From Rhodospirillaceae bacterium (GTDB lineage: Bacteria > Pseudomonadota > Alphaproteobacteria > Rhodospirillales > Casp-alpha2), in NCBI GenBank assembly GCA_016845145.1, contig JAERTE010000043.1:1-54949 (forward strand): a stretch of 54,949 nucleotides of DNA. Reading direction: 5' to 3'. The notes below the pieces were generated by a model, which had not been told where the DNA came from, ran no database searches, and saw only the letters and a program-made list of their open reading frames with translations. The position numbers were made by a program, and so were the translations under genes. This document shows positions 8,725 through 17,621 of this stretch, piece after piece. Every line of letters starts with the position of its first letter. The first letter of the stretch is position 1.

Positions 8725-10398
8725 TTAATTGCGTCCACTCAACAATCCGCGTGCAATCACGTGGCTCTGGATTTCCGCCGCACCCTCGAAGATGTTGAGG
8801 ATGCGCGCATCACAGAGCACGCGCGAGATCGGATATTCCAGCGCATAGCCGTTGCCGCCGTGGATTTGCAGGGCGTTATCGGCATTGGACCAAGCGACGC
8901 GTGCCGCCAGCAACTTCGCCATGCCGGCTTCAATGTCGCAGCGTCGGTCGGAATCTTTCTCGCGCGCCGCATCATAAGTGAGTTGGCGGGCAATCATTGT
9001 TTCCACGGCCATCCAGGCCAACTTGCCGCAAACACGCGGGAAGCCGTATATGGGTTTGCCGAACTGAATGCGCTCCTGGGCATAGGCCATGCCCAACTCC
9101 ATGGCATTTTGCGCCACACCGACGGCACGCGCGGCTGTCTGGATTCGCGCAGACTCGAACGTCGCCATCAATTGCTTGAAGCCTTGACCTTCTTCACCGC
9201 CCAGAAGCTGCGATTTCGGAATTTCAAAGCCGTCGAAGCCGATCTCGTATTCCTTCATGCCCCGGTAACCCAGCACCTCGATCTCGCCGCCGGACATGCC
9301 TTCGGCTGGAAAGGGATTATCCGAATCCTCGGAACGCGGCTTTTCGGCCAAGAACATCGACAAGCCCTTGTAGCCGGGCTCATCGGCATTGGAGCGCGCC
9401 AGCAGTGTCATCATGTCGGTGCGCGCCGCATGGGTGATCCAGGTCTTGTTGCCCTTCACCTTATAGATGTCGCCATCCAACTCCGCGCGGGTACGCAAGG
9501 ACGCCAGATCGGAGCCGGTGTTGGGTTCGGTGAAGACGGCGGTGGGCAGGATTTCACCGGACGCAATTTTCGGCAGGTAGTGTTCCTTTTGTGCGTCGGT
9601 GCCCCCCAAGCGGATCAACTCAGCCGCAATCTCGGAGCGCGTGCCCAAGGAGCCAACACCGATGTAGCCGCGCGACAATTCTTCGGTGACCAGACACATG
9701 GAAATCTTGCCGAGCCCCAGCCCTCCGAATTCCTCTGGCACCGTGAGGCCGAAGACGCCCAGTTCCGCCATCTGCTCGACCACCGGCATGGGGATGAAGT
9801 CGTCCTTCAAATGCCATTCGTGCGCATCAGGCATGACCTGCTCGTCGACGAAGCGGCGGAACTGATCGCGGATCATATCCAGCGTTTCGTCGCCCAAGCC
9901 CAATTCGCCGAAGTGCCCATCAGCGATCAATTCCGCAATCCGCATGCGCACGGCGTTGGAATTGCCCGCTGCCATAAGGGTGCCCATGGCGGCATTGCAA
10001 AGACCATGAAGCTGATCGTTGCCGACACCGATGTCGGAAAGACGCACGACTTCGACCTGGGAGATGGCGATGCCGCCGCAAATCTGGTTCAGGTACTCGC
10101 CGTAAGCGGCCTGCACCATGAGCTGCTCGAGTTCGCCCAACTTGCCTTCGGCTTCCAACCGGCGGCCCCAGCCGAGCATATGGCGAAGGCCCTCGACATA
10201 GGTGGTCAACCACGAAAAGCCGTGCGCGGCGAACTGTTCCGCTTCCAACATGGCGCCATCAACGCGGCCGTCTTTCGAGACCTTAGCCGACAGCGCTTGG
10301 CGCGCAGCGGCCAAAATCTCGTCGGCCGCTTTTTGCGCCTCGTCGCAGGTGGCGAACAGGTTGTCGAGAAGAGGAGTGTTCATATTGCCGGCATCCAT
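8725..10398 (-). CDS. mcd: (2S)-methylsuccinyl-CoA dehydrogenase (acyl-CoA dehydrogenase family)
   Basis: A 557-residue acyl-CoA dehydrogenase carrying about 160 extra N-terminal residues ahead of the usual fold, the length and layout of Mcd of the ethylmalonyl-CoA pathway. Core signatures: FTEPNTGSD, then KTWITHAARTD, the C-terminal domain with ERIQFGKPI, QIHGGNGY, and the catalytic glutamate region IFEGAAEIQ. It would oxidise (2S)-methylsuccinyl-CoA to mesaconyl-CoA using FAD and pass electrons to ETF, which is encoded at 52.9-54.6 kb. The assignment rests on length plus the adjoining ccr and ecm genes; fold alone would only give acyl-CoA dehydrogenase. A second in-frame ATG lies 5 codons inside. 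Confidence 0.88.
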   Translation of the reverse strand: MDAGNMNTPLLDNLFATCDEAQKAADEILAAARQALSAKVSKDGRVDGAMLEAEQFAAHGFSWLTTYVEGLRHMLGWGRRLEAEGKLGELEQLMVQAAYGEYLNQICGGIAISQVEVVRLSDIGVGNDQLHGLCNAAMGTLMAAGNSNAVRMRIAELIADGHFGELGLGDETLDMIRDQFRRFVDEQVMPDAHEWHLKDDFIPMPVVEQMAELGVFGLTVPEEFGGLGLGKISMCLVTEELSRGYIGVGSLGTRSEIAAELIRLGGTDAQKEHYLPKIASGEILPTAVFTEPNTGSDLASLRTRAELDGDIYKVKGNKTWITHAARTDMMTLLARSNADEPGYKGLSMFLAEKPRSEDSDNPFPAEGMSGGEIEVLGYRGMKEYEIGFDGFEIPKSQLLGGEEGQGFKQLMATFESARIQTAARAVGVAQNAMELGMAYAQERIQFGKPIYGFPRVCGKLAWMAVETMIARQLTYDAAREKDSDRRCDIEAGMAKLLAARVAWSNADNALQIHGGNGYALEYPISRVLCDARILNIFEGAAEIQSHVIARGLLSGRN

Positions 10399-10419
10399 GG
10401 TTCCAGTTCCTTCAAAGCG

Positions 10420-10686
10420 CTATCCAAAAATCATCCATCCGACCACCACGAAACCGAGAATGGCGAAAACAAGGATGAGCCAATCGGCTGTTTTCATCGC
10501 GCGGGGCCGGTATTCCCCATCCTTGCGCCCGCGGAGATTTCGGAGTTTGGCGAGGGTCGCGCCACGGTCAACGGCGAAACCCATAAAATCGGGTCGATCC
10601 CGGCCGATGTTGTGGGATGCGGCCAAGAACGCTTTGGCCTCGTCTTCGCGGTCACGCAGATGGTCTTCGCGCGTCTTCTTCCTCAC
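10420..10686 (-). CDS. Small membrane-anchored protein, unknown
   Basis: An 88-residue protein not recognised. The N-terminal two thirds is highly charged (Arg/Lys/Asp/Glu-rich), and the last 20 residues form one transmembrane helix (WLILVFAILGFVVVGWMIF). This suggests a tail-anchored inner-membrane protein with a cytoplasmic domain. It sits between ccr and mcd, 24 bp after ccr and 21 bp before mcd, in the same direction, so it is probably transcribed with the ethylmalonyl-CoA genes. A role in that pathway is only inference from position. Confidence 0.6.
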   Translation of the reverse strand: MRKKTREDHLRDREDEAKAFLAASHNIGRDRPDFMGFAVDRGATLAKLRNLRGRKDGEYRPRAMKTADWLILVFAILGFVVVGWMIFG

Positions 10687-10710
10687 GCCGCTCCCCCTCC
10701 GGGCGTCGGC

Positions 10711-11991
10711 TCAGCCCTCGATGCAGTCTTCGATGGTCCGCCGACCCGGCTTCACGGCTTGTACCATCACCGCCATATTGCCGGGCTTGTGCTGATTGCG
10801 CAGCATCTTCATGTGCGCTTCGGGGATGTCATCCCACGAAAACACTTCCGACATGCAGGGATCCAGGCGGCGTTCGATGACCAACTGGTTGGCCTGAGAC
10901 GCCTGCTTCAGGTTGGCGAAGTGGCTGCCCTGGATACGTTTTTGGCGCATCCAAACGAAGCGCGCATCCATGGTCAGGTTGTAGCCCGTGGTGCCGGCGC
11001 AAAAGACGACCATGCCGCCGCGCTTAACCACGTTGCAGCTGACCGGGAAGGTGGCCTCGCCCGGGTGTTCGAAGACGAAATCGACATCGTTGCCTTTGCC
11101 GGTGATGTCCCAAATGGCCTTGCCGAACTTGCGGGTCTCTTTCATGTAGTCCGAGAAGCCTTCACCGTTGACCTCGGGCAGTTGGCCCCAGCAGTTGAAG
11201 TCTTTGCGGTTGATGACGCCCTTGGCGCCCAAGCCCATGACGAAATCGCGTTTGGTCTCGTCGGATATAACACCGATGGCATTGGCGCCGGAAACGGCAC
11301 AAAGCTGAATGGCCATGGAGCCCAAGCCGCCGGATGCACCCCAAACCAACACGTTGTGGCCCGGGCGCAGGATGTGCGGGCGGTGACCGAACAGCATGCG
11401 GTATGCGGTGGCCAGCACCAGCGTATAGCATGCGCTGTCTTCCCACGTCAGGTGCTTCGGCCGCGGCATGCACTGCTGTGCCTGCACACGGGCGAACTGC
11501 GCGAAGGAGCCGTCGGGAGTTTCGTAACCCCAGATGCGTTGCGAGGTGGAGTACATCGGGTCGCCGCCGTTGCACTCTTCGTCGTCGCCGTCGTCTTGGT
11601 TGCAGTGTACGACGACTTCGTCACCGACCTTAAAGCGCGTGACCTTGTCGCCCACGGCCCAAACGATGCCGGAGGCATCGGAGCCGGCGATGTGGTATTC
11701 CGCCTTGTGGTAATCGAAGGGCGAGATCGGCGTGCCGAGCGCGGCCCATACGCCGTTGTAGTTGACGCCTGCCGCCATCACCATGACCAGTACGTCGTGG
11801 CTGTCCAATTTCGGGGTTTCGACCACCTCGACCTGCATGGCGGTATCCGGGTCGCCGTGGCGCTCGCGCCGGATGGCCCAAGCGTACATGTTCGCCGGCA
11901 CATGGCCCAGAGGCGGAAATTCGCCCAATTCATAAAGGTCTTTTTTCTCCTGGCCGGGAAACAGCTCGACGACTTCAGCGGCTTCGGTCAT
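10711..11991 (-). CDS. ccr: Crotonyl-CoA carboxylase/reductase
   Basis: A 426-residue medium-chain dehydrogenase/reductase closely matching Ccr. Recognisable parts are the N-terminal extension ending PANMYAWAIR, the active-site segment GVNYNGVWAALGTP, HIAGSDASG, the cysteine-acid stretch CNQDDGDDEEC, the NADPH motif WGASGGLGSMA, and FEHPGEATF. It carries out NADPH-dependent reductive carboxylation of crotonyl-CoA to ethylmalonyl-CoA, the defining step of the ethylmalonyl-CoA pathway for acetyl-CoA assimilation without isocitrate lyase. It is divergent from ecm across 194 bp, and likely heads the leftward ccr-orf-mcd unit. Confidence 0.95.
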   Translation of the reverse strand: MTEAAEVVELFPGQEKKDLYELGEFPPLGHVPANMYAWAIRRERHGDPDTAMQVEVVETPKLDSHDVLVMVMAAGVNYNGVWAALGTPISPFDYHKAEYHIAGSDASGIVWAVGDKVTRFKVGDEVVVHCNQDDGDDEECNGGDPMYSTSQRIWGYETPDGSFAQFARVQAQQCMPRPKHLTWEDSACYTLVLATAYRMLFGHRPHILRPGHNVLVWGASGGLGSMAIQLCAVSGANAIGVISDETKRDFVMGLGAKGVINRKDFNCWGQLPEVNGEGFSDYMKETRKFGKAIWDITGKGNDVDFVFEHPGEATFPVSCNVVKRGGMVVFCAGTTGYNLTMDARFVWMRQKRIQGSHFANLKQASQANQLVIERRLDPCMSEVFSWDDIPEAHMKMLRNQHKPGNMAVMVQAVKPGRRTIEDCIEG

Positions 11992-12061
11992 GGTTGGCTC
12001 CTTGGTCTGGGGGCCTGTGTACGGCCCGGAATTTTGACTGGCATCGTCTTAGACGGTCGTG

Positions 12062-12185
12062 TAGGTTTTCGCAATGCACAATTTGTTAATTACGTTAAAT
12101 CACGTACAAACGAAATTATATTTCGTATGATATTGCGTAATTTCAACAGGTTAATAATTTTCGGCTATCCGACGGGGATGCACAC
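12062..12185. promoter_or_regulatory. AT-rich divergent promoter region between ccr and ecm
   Basis: The 194 bp between the two starts contains a strikingly AT-rich core (about 12075-12170) within GC-rich surroundings. It holds a perfect 7-3-7 dyad, ACGAAAT (12110-12116) and ATTTCGT (12120-12126). A wider inverted pair, CGCAAT (12070-12075) and ATTGCG (12132-12137), is placed almost symmetrically around it. This looks like a shared operator controlling both pathway genes; the regulator is not identified in the window. Confidence 0.6.
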
Positions 12186-14195
12186 ATGACGGAAAAATTC
12201 GCAAACGCAACATCTCAGAACTCGAATGTTAAAGACCGTCCCTGGTTGTTTCGCACCTACTCCGGCCATTCTTCGGCGGCAGCATCGAACGAGCTTTACC
12301 GCAAGAATCTGGCGCGCGGGCAAACGGGCCTCAGCGTCGCCTTCGATCTTCCCACACAGACGGGCTACGATTCGGATCATCCGCTGGCGCGCGGCGAGGT
12401 CGGTAAGGTCGGTGTCCCCATCGGGCACCTGGGCGACATGCAGACCCTGTTCGATGGCATTCCCTTGGGCGAGATGAACACATCGATGACGATCAACGCG
12501 CCGGCGGCGTGGCTGTTGGCACTTTATATCGCAGCGGCGGAGAAACAGGGCGCGGCGCGCACAGATCTTTCCGGCACCACGCAAAACGACGTCATCAAAG
12601 AGTATCTCTCGCGCGGCACCTATATTTTTCCGCCAGCGCCAAGCCTGAAATTGACCGCCGATGTTATCAGCTTCACCTATACGGAATTGCCCAAGTGGAA
12701 CCCGGTCAACGTTTGCTCGTACCATCTGCAGGAGGCCGGCGCCACGCCGGAACAAGAACTGGCATTCGCGCTTGCCACCGCCATGTCGGTCTTGGACCGG
12801 GTCCGGGATTCCGGGCAGGTGCCGCCAGAAGACTTCCCGAAAGTGGTGGGCCGCATCAGCTTCTTCGTCAACGCCGGGATCAAATTCATCACCGAAATGT
12901 GCAAGATGCGCGCATTCACGGACCTATGGGATGAAATCACCGCCGAGCGCTATGGCGTCGAAGACCCGAAGATGCGGCGCTTTCGATATGGCGTGCAGGT
13001 GAACTCACTGGGGCTGACCGAACAGCAGCCGGAGAATAACGTCTACCGGATTTTGCTGGAGATGCTGGCGGTGACGTTATCCAAGGGCTCCCGGGCGCGC
13101 GCCGTGCAACTGCCGGCCTGGAACGAAGCCTTGGGCCTGCCGCGCCCGTGGGACCAGCAGTGGTCGCTGCGCCTGCAGCAGATCGTCGCTTATGAGACCG
13201 ACCTTTTGGAATACGGTGATATTTTTGACGGCTCTCCGGTCGTACAGGCCAAGGTGGATGCGCTGAAAGAATCGGCGCGCCAAGAGCTTGCCGCCATTGA
13301 TGCCATGGGCGGGGCGGTCAGCGCGGTTGATTCGAGCTATATGAAGCGCTGCCTGGTGGAGAGCAATGCCAAGCGACTGGCCGCTATTGAGGCCGGTGAG
13401 CAAGTGGTGGTCGGCGTCAATAAATTCCAGGAAGGGGAACCTTCTCCGCTGGCTGGTGGCGAGGACGCGTTTCTTGCCGTCGACCCAACGGTCGAAGCGC
13501 ACCAGATTGAGGCGCTCAAGGCTTGGCGTGACCAGCGTGATGCGGGGGCTGCGACGGCTGCGTTGCAGGACCTGGAACAGGCCGCCCGCGAGGACAAAAA
13601 CATCATGGAAGCCTCAATCGCATGCGCGCATGCCGGTGTTACCACCGGAGAATGGGGGGCGGCACTTCGTGGCGTATTTGGTGAATACCGTGCGCCCACG
13701 GGCGTCGGCGGGGCGCAACCGGCGCCGGTGGCAGCGTTGGATTCGGTGCGCGCGCGGGTCGATGCGGTATCCAACAAACTGGGCGGTCGCATCAAGATGC
13801 TCGTCGGCAAGCCGGGCCTGGACGGACATTCCAACGGTGCCGAACAGATCGCTGTCAGGGCGCGTGATGCCGGCATGGAGGTCATCTATGAAGGCATTCG
13901 CCTGACGCCCGAGGAAATCATCAGTGCCGCGACTCAAGAAGGCGTGCATGTGATTGGACTGTCGATTTTGTCGGGTTCGCACGTGCCGTTGGTAACGGAG
14001 GTCATGCAGCGCTTGCGCGATGCGGGCTTGAGCGATGTGCCAGTGGTGGCCGGTGGCATCATCCCGGAAGAGGACGCGGCAACCCTGCGTACTGCCGGTG
14101 TTGCCAGGGTTTACACGCCGAAGGACTTTGATTTGAACGCTATCATGGCGGAAATTGCGGAAATCGTCGAAGGGGCGTGGCAGGACGCTGCTTGA
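12186..14195 (+). CDS. ecm: Ethylmalonyl-CoA mutase (B12-dependent)
   Basis: A 669-residue coenzyme B12-dependent acyl-CoA mutase. The large catalytic barrel (about 10-520) includes RTYSGHSSA, GLSVAFDLPTQTGYDSD, and GEMNTSMTINA. The C-terminal B12-binding domain has the D546-G-H548-S-N-G motif, GLSILSGSH and VAGGIIP. The RTYSGHSSA substrate region and the neighbouring ccr and mcd favour ethylmalonyl-CoA over methylmalonyl-CoA; it converts (2R)-ethylmalonyl-CoA to (2S)-methylsuccinyl-CoA. It is transcribed away from ccr from a common AT-rich control region. The gene is intact and of usual length. Confidence 0.93.
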   Translation: MTEKFANATSQNSNVKDRPWLFRTYSGHSSAAASNELYRKNLARGQTGLSVAFDLPTQTGYDSDHPLARGEVGKVGVPIGHLGDMQTLFDGIPLGEMNTSMTINAPAAWLLALYIAAAEKQGAARTDLSGTTQNDVIKEYLSRGTYIFPPAPSLKLTADVISFTYTELPKWNPVNVCSYHLQEAGATPEQELAFALATAMSVLDRVRDSGQVPPEDFPKVVGRISFFVNAGIKFITEMCKMRAFTDLWDEITAERYGVEDPKMRRFRYGVQVNSLGLTEQQPENNVYRILLEMLAVTLSKGSRARAVQLPAWNEALGLPRPWDQQWSLRLQQIVAYETDLLEYGDIFDGSPVVQAKVDALKESARQELAAIDAMGGAVSAVDSSYMKRCLVESNAKRLAAIEAGEQVVVGVNKFQEGEPSPLAGGEDAFLAVDPTVEAHQIEALKAWRDQRDAGAATAALQDLEQAAREDKNIMEASIACAHAGVTTGEWGAALRGVFGEYRAPTGVGGAQPAPVAALDSVRARVDAVSNKLGGRIKMLVGKPGLDGHSNGAEQIAVRARDAGMEVIYEGIRLTPEEIISAATQEGVHVIGLSILSGSHVPLVTEVMQRLRDAGLSDVPVVAGGIIPEEDAATLRTAGVARVYTPKDFDLNAIMAEIAEIVEGAWQDAA

Positions 14196-14220
14196 GTGCC
14201 TGCAACTTCAATGATTTCAG

Positions 14221-14664
14221 CTATTTCGCTTCCTCGCCTTTCGGCACCATGCCGGGCGGGTAGACCGGAATCAGGTCGACGTCGTCCTCGCTTTTCGTTT
14301 GCGGATTGTCGACTTTCGGTTTCAAGGCCAAAGTCAGGTAGGTGACGACGCCCGGTTGAAGCTCATCGCGGATGTAGCTCCATGACACATAGAGCGCGCC
14401 ACGGTCCCGGTATTCAAGCACGTCCGCATCATCACCCAATGCGAAAAACGTTTTCGCCAGATTGGTGCTATGCCCGATGTATACCCAGCCCGGCTGAACG
14501 CCGGTATGCCAAATCGCAAACACGCCGGATTTACCGTCCAGCCCCGCAGCCTCCGGGTCAAGATCGAGAAACTTGGGAAACCGCCCGCCTTCGCCGTGGG
14601 TCCATTTTGGATCCTGCGGCGGGCCGAGGGGTTTTCGTTTTTTCTTGCGGCCAAACAATGCCAT
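14221..14664 (-). CDS. Hypothetical protein with weak GIY-YIG-like pattern
   Basis: A 147-residue protein of unknown function. It starts with a basic patch (MALFGRKKKRKP), followed by a middle segment GVFAIWH, then WVYIGHSTNL about a dozen residues later. This spacing resembles the beta-strand core of GIY-YIG proteins, but the catalytic arginine expected after the second motif is absent (NLAKTFF), so nuclease activity is unlikely. A tail rich in charged residues follows. It is convergent with ecm (26 bp apart) and divergent from the methyltransferase-like gene at 14758. Product assignment is left as hypothetical. Confidence 0.65.
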   Translation of the reverse strand: MALFGRKKKRKPLGPPQDPKWTHGEGGRFPKFLDLDPEAAGLDGKSGVFAIWHTGVQPGWVYIGHSTNLAKTFFALGDDADVLEYRDRGALYVSWSYIRDELQPGVVTYLTLALKPKVDNPQTKSEDDVDLIPVYPPGMVPKGEEAK

Positions 14665-14757
14665 GGGTCCCGTCCGTCTGATAGCTGTCGAATCTTTTCA
14701 GAATTTTATCTACATTCTTCTTTATGACAACAGTAGCAACACATTTCTGATGAGCAT

Positions 14758-15372
14758 ATGACAATCAATATTCTTGTGCTAGCGACCGGTCTATCGGTTA
14801 TCGCCTTGATGTTTGCGTTTACGCTGATTAGTGGAAGCCCGCCGACACCCACCTCTCCTCGGGTGCGGCGAGCCTTTTTGGCCTTGCTGCCTCGCCGCTT
14901 GCCGGTCGGAGATGTTTATGAGTTGGGCGCCGGTTGGGGAGGAAACGCCATTGCCTTGGCGGCGGCATTTCCGGACCGTGCGGTGAAGGGCATTGAGTTG
15001 TCGCCCTTGCCCTGGCTGGTGACGCGCCTGCGTCTTTTGTTTCGCCCGCGCAAGAACCTTGAATTCAAACGCGGAAACTTCATGGTACAGAATCTTTCCG
15101 ATGCGGCATTGGTGGTCTGCTATGTGGGCGGCGCTCAGATGGTGCAGTTACAGCCGAAACTGGCAGCGGAAATGGCGCCCGGTGCCTTGGTGCTCACTCA
15201 TACATTCGCCCTGCCGAACTGGCGTCCGGTTGATACCGTGCAGGCCGACGATATTTATCGGAGCCCGGTCTATCTCTACGAGGTGCCTATTAATGAGCCT
15301 GATCAGCCGAGCGGCGCCGTCGCTTCGGCCAACCAAGATGCCGCTGCGGGCGGTAGCGAGGCCGACAGCTGA
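14758..15372 (+). CDS. Membrane-anchored class I SAM-dependent methyltransferase-like protein
   Basis: A 204-residue protein with one N-terminal transmembrane helix (about residues 4-25) and a short Rossmann methyltransferase-like domain. SAM motif I is VYELGAGWGGNAIALA at about residues 59-74, followed by the acidic residue in GIELSPLPW and a later RGNFM segment. The domain is shorter than usual methyltransferases and lacks an obvious motif IV beyond VVCYVGG, so it may be non-catalytic. The protein substrate is unknown. Its 3' end overlaps the convergent aminopeptidase gene by 70 bp, which leaves a low-complexity Ala/Ser tail. Confidence 0.7.
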   Translation: MTINILVLATGLSVIALMFAFTLISGSPPTPTSPRVRRAFLALLPRRLPVGDVYELGAGWGGNAIALAAAFPDRAVKGIELSPLPWLVTRLRLLFRPRKNLEFKRGNFMVQNLSDAALVVCYVGGAQMVQLQPKLAAEMAPGALVLTHTFALPNWRPVDTVQADDIYRSPVYLYEVPINEPDQPSGAVASANQDAAAGGSEADS

Positions 15373-17111
15373 TCTTGAACCGTGGCGTGGTAGCCGTCGA
15401 GCCAAGCGATTTCATCACCATCGAGTATCGAAGTCTCGATCAGCGCCCGATCGATAGGCGCCTGCGTTAATGTTTCGAAGGCCATGTAGCCGGCATCACC
15501 GGCACTGCCAGTAGCGCGGGCCACCAATACCAAGTTCTCGATACGGATGCCGTATGCGCCGGTCAGGTAAAACCCAGGCTCGTTGGAAATTACCATGCCG
15601 GGCTGCAAGGCCACCTGGCTTGGCATTTTCGAAATGCGCTGCGGCCCCTCGTGCACACTTAAATAGCTGCCGACGCCGTGTCCGGTGCCGTGATCGTAAT
15701 CGAGCCCAGCCCGCCACAAGGCCTGGCGCGCGAGCACGTCAAGTTGACTGCCGGTGGTGCCTTTCGGAAATACGGCACGGGCCAGGGCGATGTGTCCCTT
15801 GAGCACCAGCGTGAAATGACGCCGCATGTCGTCGGTGGGCGCGCCGATGGCCACCGTGCGAGTGACATCCGTTGTGCCGTCTGGATACTGGGCTCCTGAA
15901 TCGACTAAATAGAGTGAGCCCGGCTCCAGATGACGGTCGGTCTCGGGTGTCACCCGATAGTGCACAATAGCGCCATTGGGGCCTGCGCCGGAGATCGTTG
16001 GGAAGCTTAACTCGCGGAACAGCTCATGTTCGCGGCGTAGCGATTCGAGCTTGTCGGCGGCAGTCATCTCCGTGATGTCGCTGGATTTTGCCTCGGTTGC
16101 CAGCCATGCCAAAAATCGTGCAACCGCAACACCGTCGCGCAGATGCGCGTTACGCATACCGTCCATTTGCTGGGCGTTCTTGCAGGCCTTTGCCAACTGG
16201 CACGGGTCGGCCCGGCCATCGACGCGCGCGCCGGCCTGTTTCAGCCGATCATGAACCCAGGCGGCGGCTGACGCCGGGTCGGCGCGCACGGTAAGATTTT
16301 CAGTGCCCAACCGGTCCAATGCTGGACCCAATTCATCCGGTGCATGCACGGATACGCTTTCATCCAAGACGGCAGTGACATCAGACGAGAGCTTGCGCTG
16401 GTCGATAAACCATTCGGCGCGGGCGTCGGCATGCAGAATGGCGAAAGACAGTGCAAACGGTGTGAACGGAACATCGCCGCCACGGATATTGAACAGCCAG
16501 GCGATGGAATCGGGCGCCGTCAGGACCACGGCGTCAGTATCATCCGCACGCAGCAACGCGCCAATCCGGCGTCGTTTTTCGCTGGAGCTTTCGCCGCTAT
16601 AATTCTCGGCCAGTGGGGTGACAGGGGCCAGCGGTGGCGGTGGCTGGTTCGGCCAAATAGCGTCGATGGGGTTACCGTCGGTGGCGCAAAGCTCCACACC
16701 GGCTTTCTTGCATGCCGTGCGATAGCGGCCCAATTGCGCGGGCGTCAATAGCCACGGATCGTAACCCAGGCGCTGGCCGTCGGAGAGAGTCTCGGTGATC
16801 CAGTCCGTCACCGGTTGATCCGTAATATGGCGCCGTGCATACAGTGTACCGTCGACCTCGGTTTCCGCCTGCAAAGTATAGCGTCCGTCCGTGAATACCG
16901 CCGCACTTGCAGCCGCTACGGCCGCCACGCCCGCGGAACCGGTAAAGCCCGTGAGCCACGCCAAGCGATCGGCGCGTTCGGAAACATATTCTCCCTGATG
17001 TTCGTCGTTTCGCGGCACCAGGAAGGCATCCAACTCCCGCGCCGCTAACTCGTGACGTAGGCGAGCCAACCGTTCGGCGCTAGAAAGCGAGAGTTCTTGA
17101 TTGTCGTCCAT
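15303..17111 (-). CDS. Xaa-Pro aminopeptidase (M24B, aminopeptidase P)
   Basis: A 602-residue three-domain aminopeptidase P, the length typical of the long bacterial and eukaryotic form. Two N-terminal creatinase-like domains (FLVPRNDEHQGEY; WLFNIRGGDV) precede the pita-bread catalytic domain. Metal ligands are visible: Asp in LVDSGAQYPDGTTD (two), His in HGTGHGVGSYLSVHE, Glu in SNEPGFY, and Glu in RIENLVLV. It removes the N-terminal residue from peptides with proline at position 2. It is cytoplasmic, with no signal peptide. The C-terminus overlaps the convergent methyltransferase-like gene. Confidence 0.93.
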   Translation of the reverse strand: MDDNQELSLSSAERLARLRHELAARELDAFLVPRNDEHQGEYVSERADRLAWLTGFTGSAGVAAVAAASAAVFTDGRYTLQAETEVDGTLYARRHITDQPVTDWITETLSDGQRLGYDPWLLTPAQLGRYRTACKKAGVELCATDGNPIDAIWPNQPPPPLAPVTPLAENYSGESSSEKRRRIGALLRADDTDAVVLTAPDSIAWLFNIRGGDVPFTPFALSFAILHADARAEWFIDQRKLSSDVTAVLDESVSVHAPDELGPALDRLGTENLTVRADPASAAAWVHDRLKQAGARVDGRADPCQLAKACKNAQQMDGMRNAHLRDGVAVARFLAWLATEAKSSDITEMTAADKLESLRREHELFRELSFPTISGAGPNGAIVHYRVTPETDRHLEPGSLYLVDSGAQYPDGTTDVTRTVAIGAPTDDMRRHFTLVLKGHIALARAVFPKGTTGSQLDVLARQALWRAGLDYDHGTGHGVGSYLSVHEGPQRISKMPSQVALQPGMVISNEPGFYLTGAYGIRIENLVLVARATGSAGDAGYMAFETLTQAPIDRALIETSILDGDEIAWLDGYHATVQDQLSASLPPAAASWLAEATAPLG

Positions 17112-17174
17112 GACATAAAACTAGGGTGCGGCGTGGCCATGTGCAAGGCGTCCAGAGCCATGCAAAATCAACAA

Positions 17175-17205
17175 TGCTGCAGTGCAGCAATTGCGCTATA
17201 CGCAA
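17175..17205. promoter_or_regulatory. Two adjacent dyads upstream of the DUF1127 gene
   Basis: The 172 bp intergenic stretch 17112-17283 contains TGCTGCA-G-TGCAGCA (17175-17189) followed directly by TTGCG-CTATA-CGCAA (17191-17205). They lie about 80-110 bp before the DUF1127 start and could be operator sites for that gene or for the divergent aminopeptidase gene. A CCTCCT-like stretch near 17260 is in the wrong orientation for a ribosome site. Confidence 0.3.
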
Positions 17206-17283
17206 GGCTCATTCGGTCCTATATCTCAATCAGACGGTGACGCACGGGCGAGCACCGCAACCTCCTAGTATTGGACAAATGCC

Positions 17284-17619
17284 ATGATTGCATCAAATGC
17301 GGGCCAGAAGGCTCCTCTCGACGTTGTTTCCTATCTTCACCCTTGTGGGCCGGCGACACCGGAGAAATCCGGGTTCAAATTAGGCGCTTGGTTGAAATCG
17401 CTGATTCGGACCATGCAGAAGAACGCGCAACTTCGTGTTGATCGGAACCTGCTGTTGGCGATGGACGACCGGCAATTGGATGATATCGGCATCACGCGCG
17501 GCGATATTGAAGATGCCATCAACGGCACATATCGCTACAGCAGCAGCTCGGTTATCCAAAAGCCGGCCTCGATTGAAGCTGAAACCGTCGACGACGACGA
17601 CCACAAACTCGCGGCGTAG
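17284..17619 (+). CDS. DUF1127 domain-containing small protein
   Basis: A 111-residue protein whose middle (about residues 44-80) carries the DUF1127 (YjiS-like) pattern: LRVDRNLLLAMDDRQLDDIGITRGDIEDAI. These short Arg-rich helix-turn domains are common in alphaproteobacteria; small DUF1127 proteins have been linked to phosphate, RNA and stress responses. Here the domain has flanking extensions on both sides, ending in an acidic DDDDH stretch. It is a single gene with its own upstream region containing two dyads. The stop lies 2 bp from the end of the convergent nitronate monooxygenase gene. Confidence 0.8.
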   Translation: MIASNAGQKAPLDVVSYLHPCGPATPEKSGFKLGAWLKSLIRTMQKNAQLRVDRNLLLAMDDRQLDDIGITRGDIEDAINGTYRYSSSSVIQKPASIEAETVDDDDHKLAA

Positions 17620-17621
17620 TC

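Noticed and set aside
7054..12189. A 1711-codon open frame on the + strand opposite hydrolases, mcd and ccr
   Set aside because: It is antisense to at least five genes with clear family motifs. Its translation is His/Arg/Ala-rich low-complexity with no recognisable domain. High GC with strong third-position bias produces such shadows.
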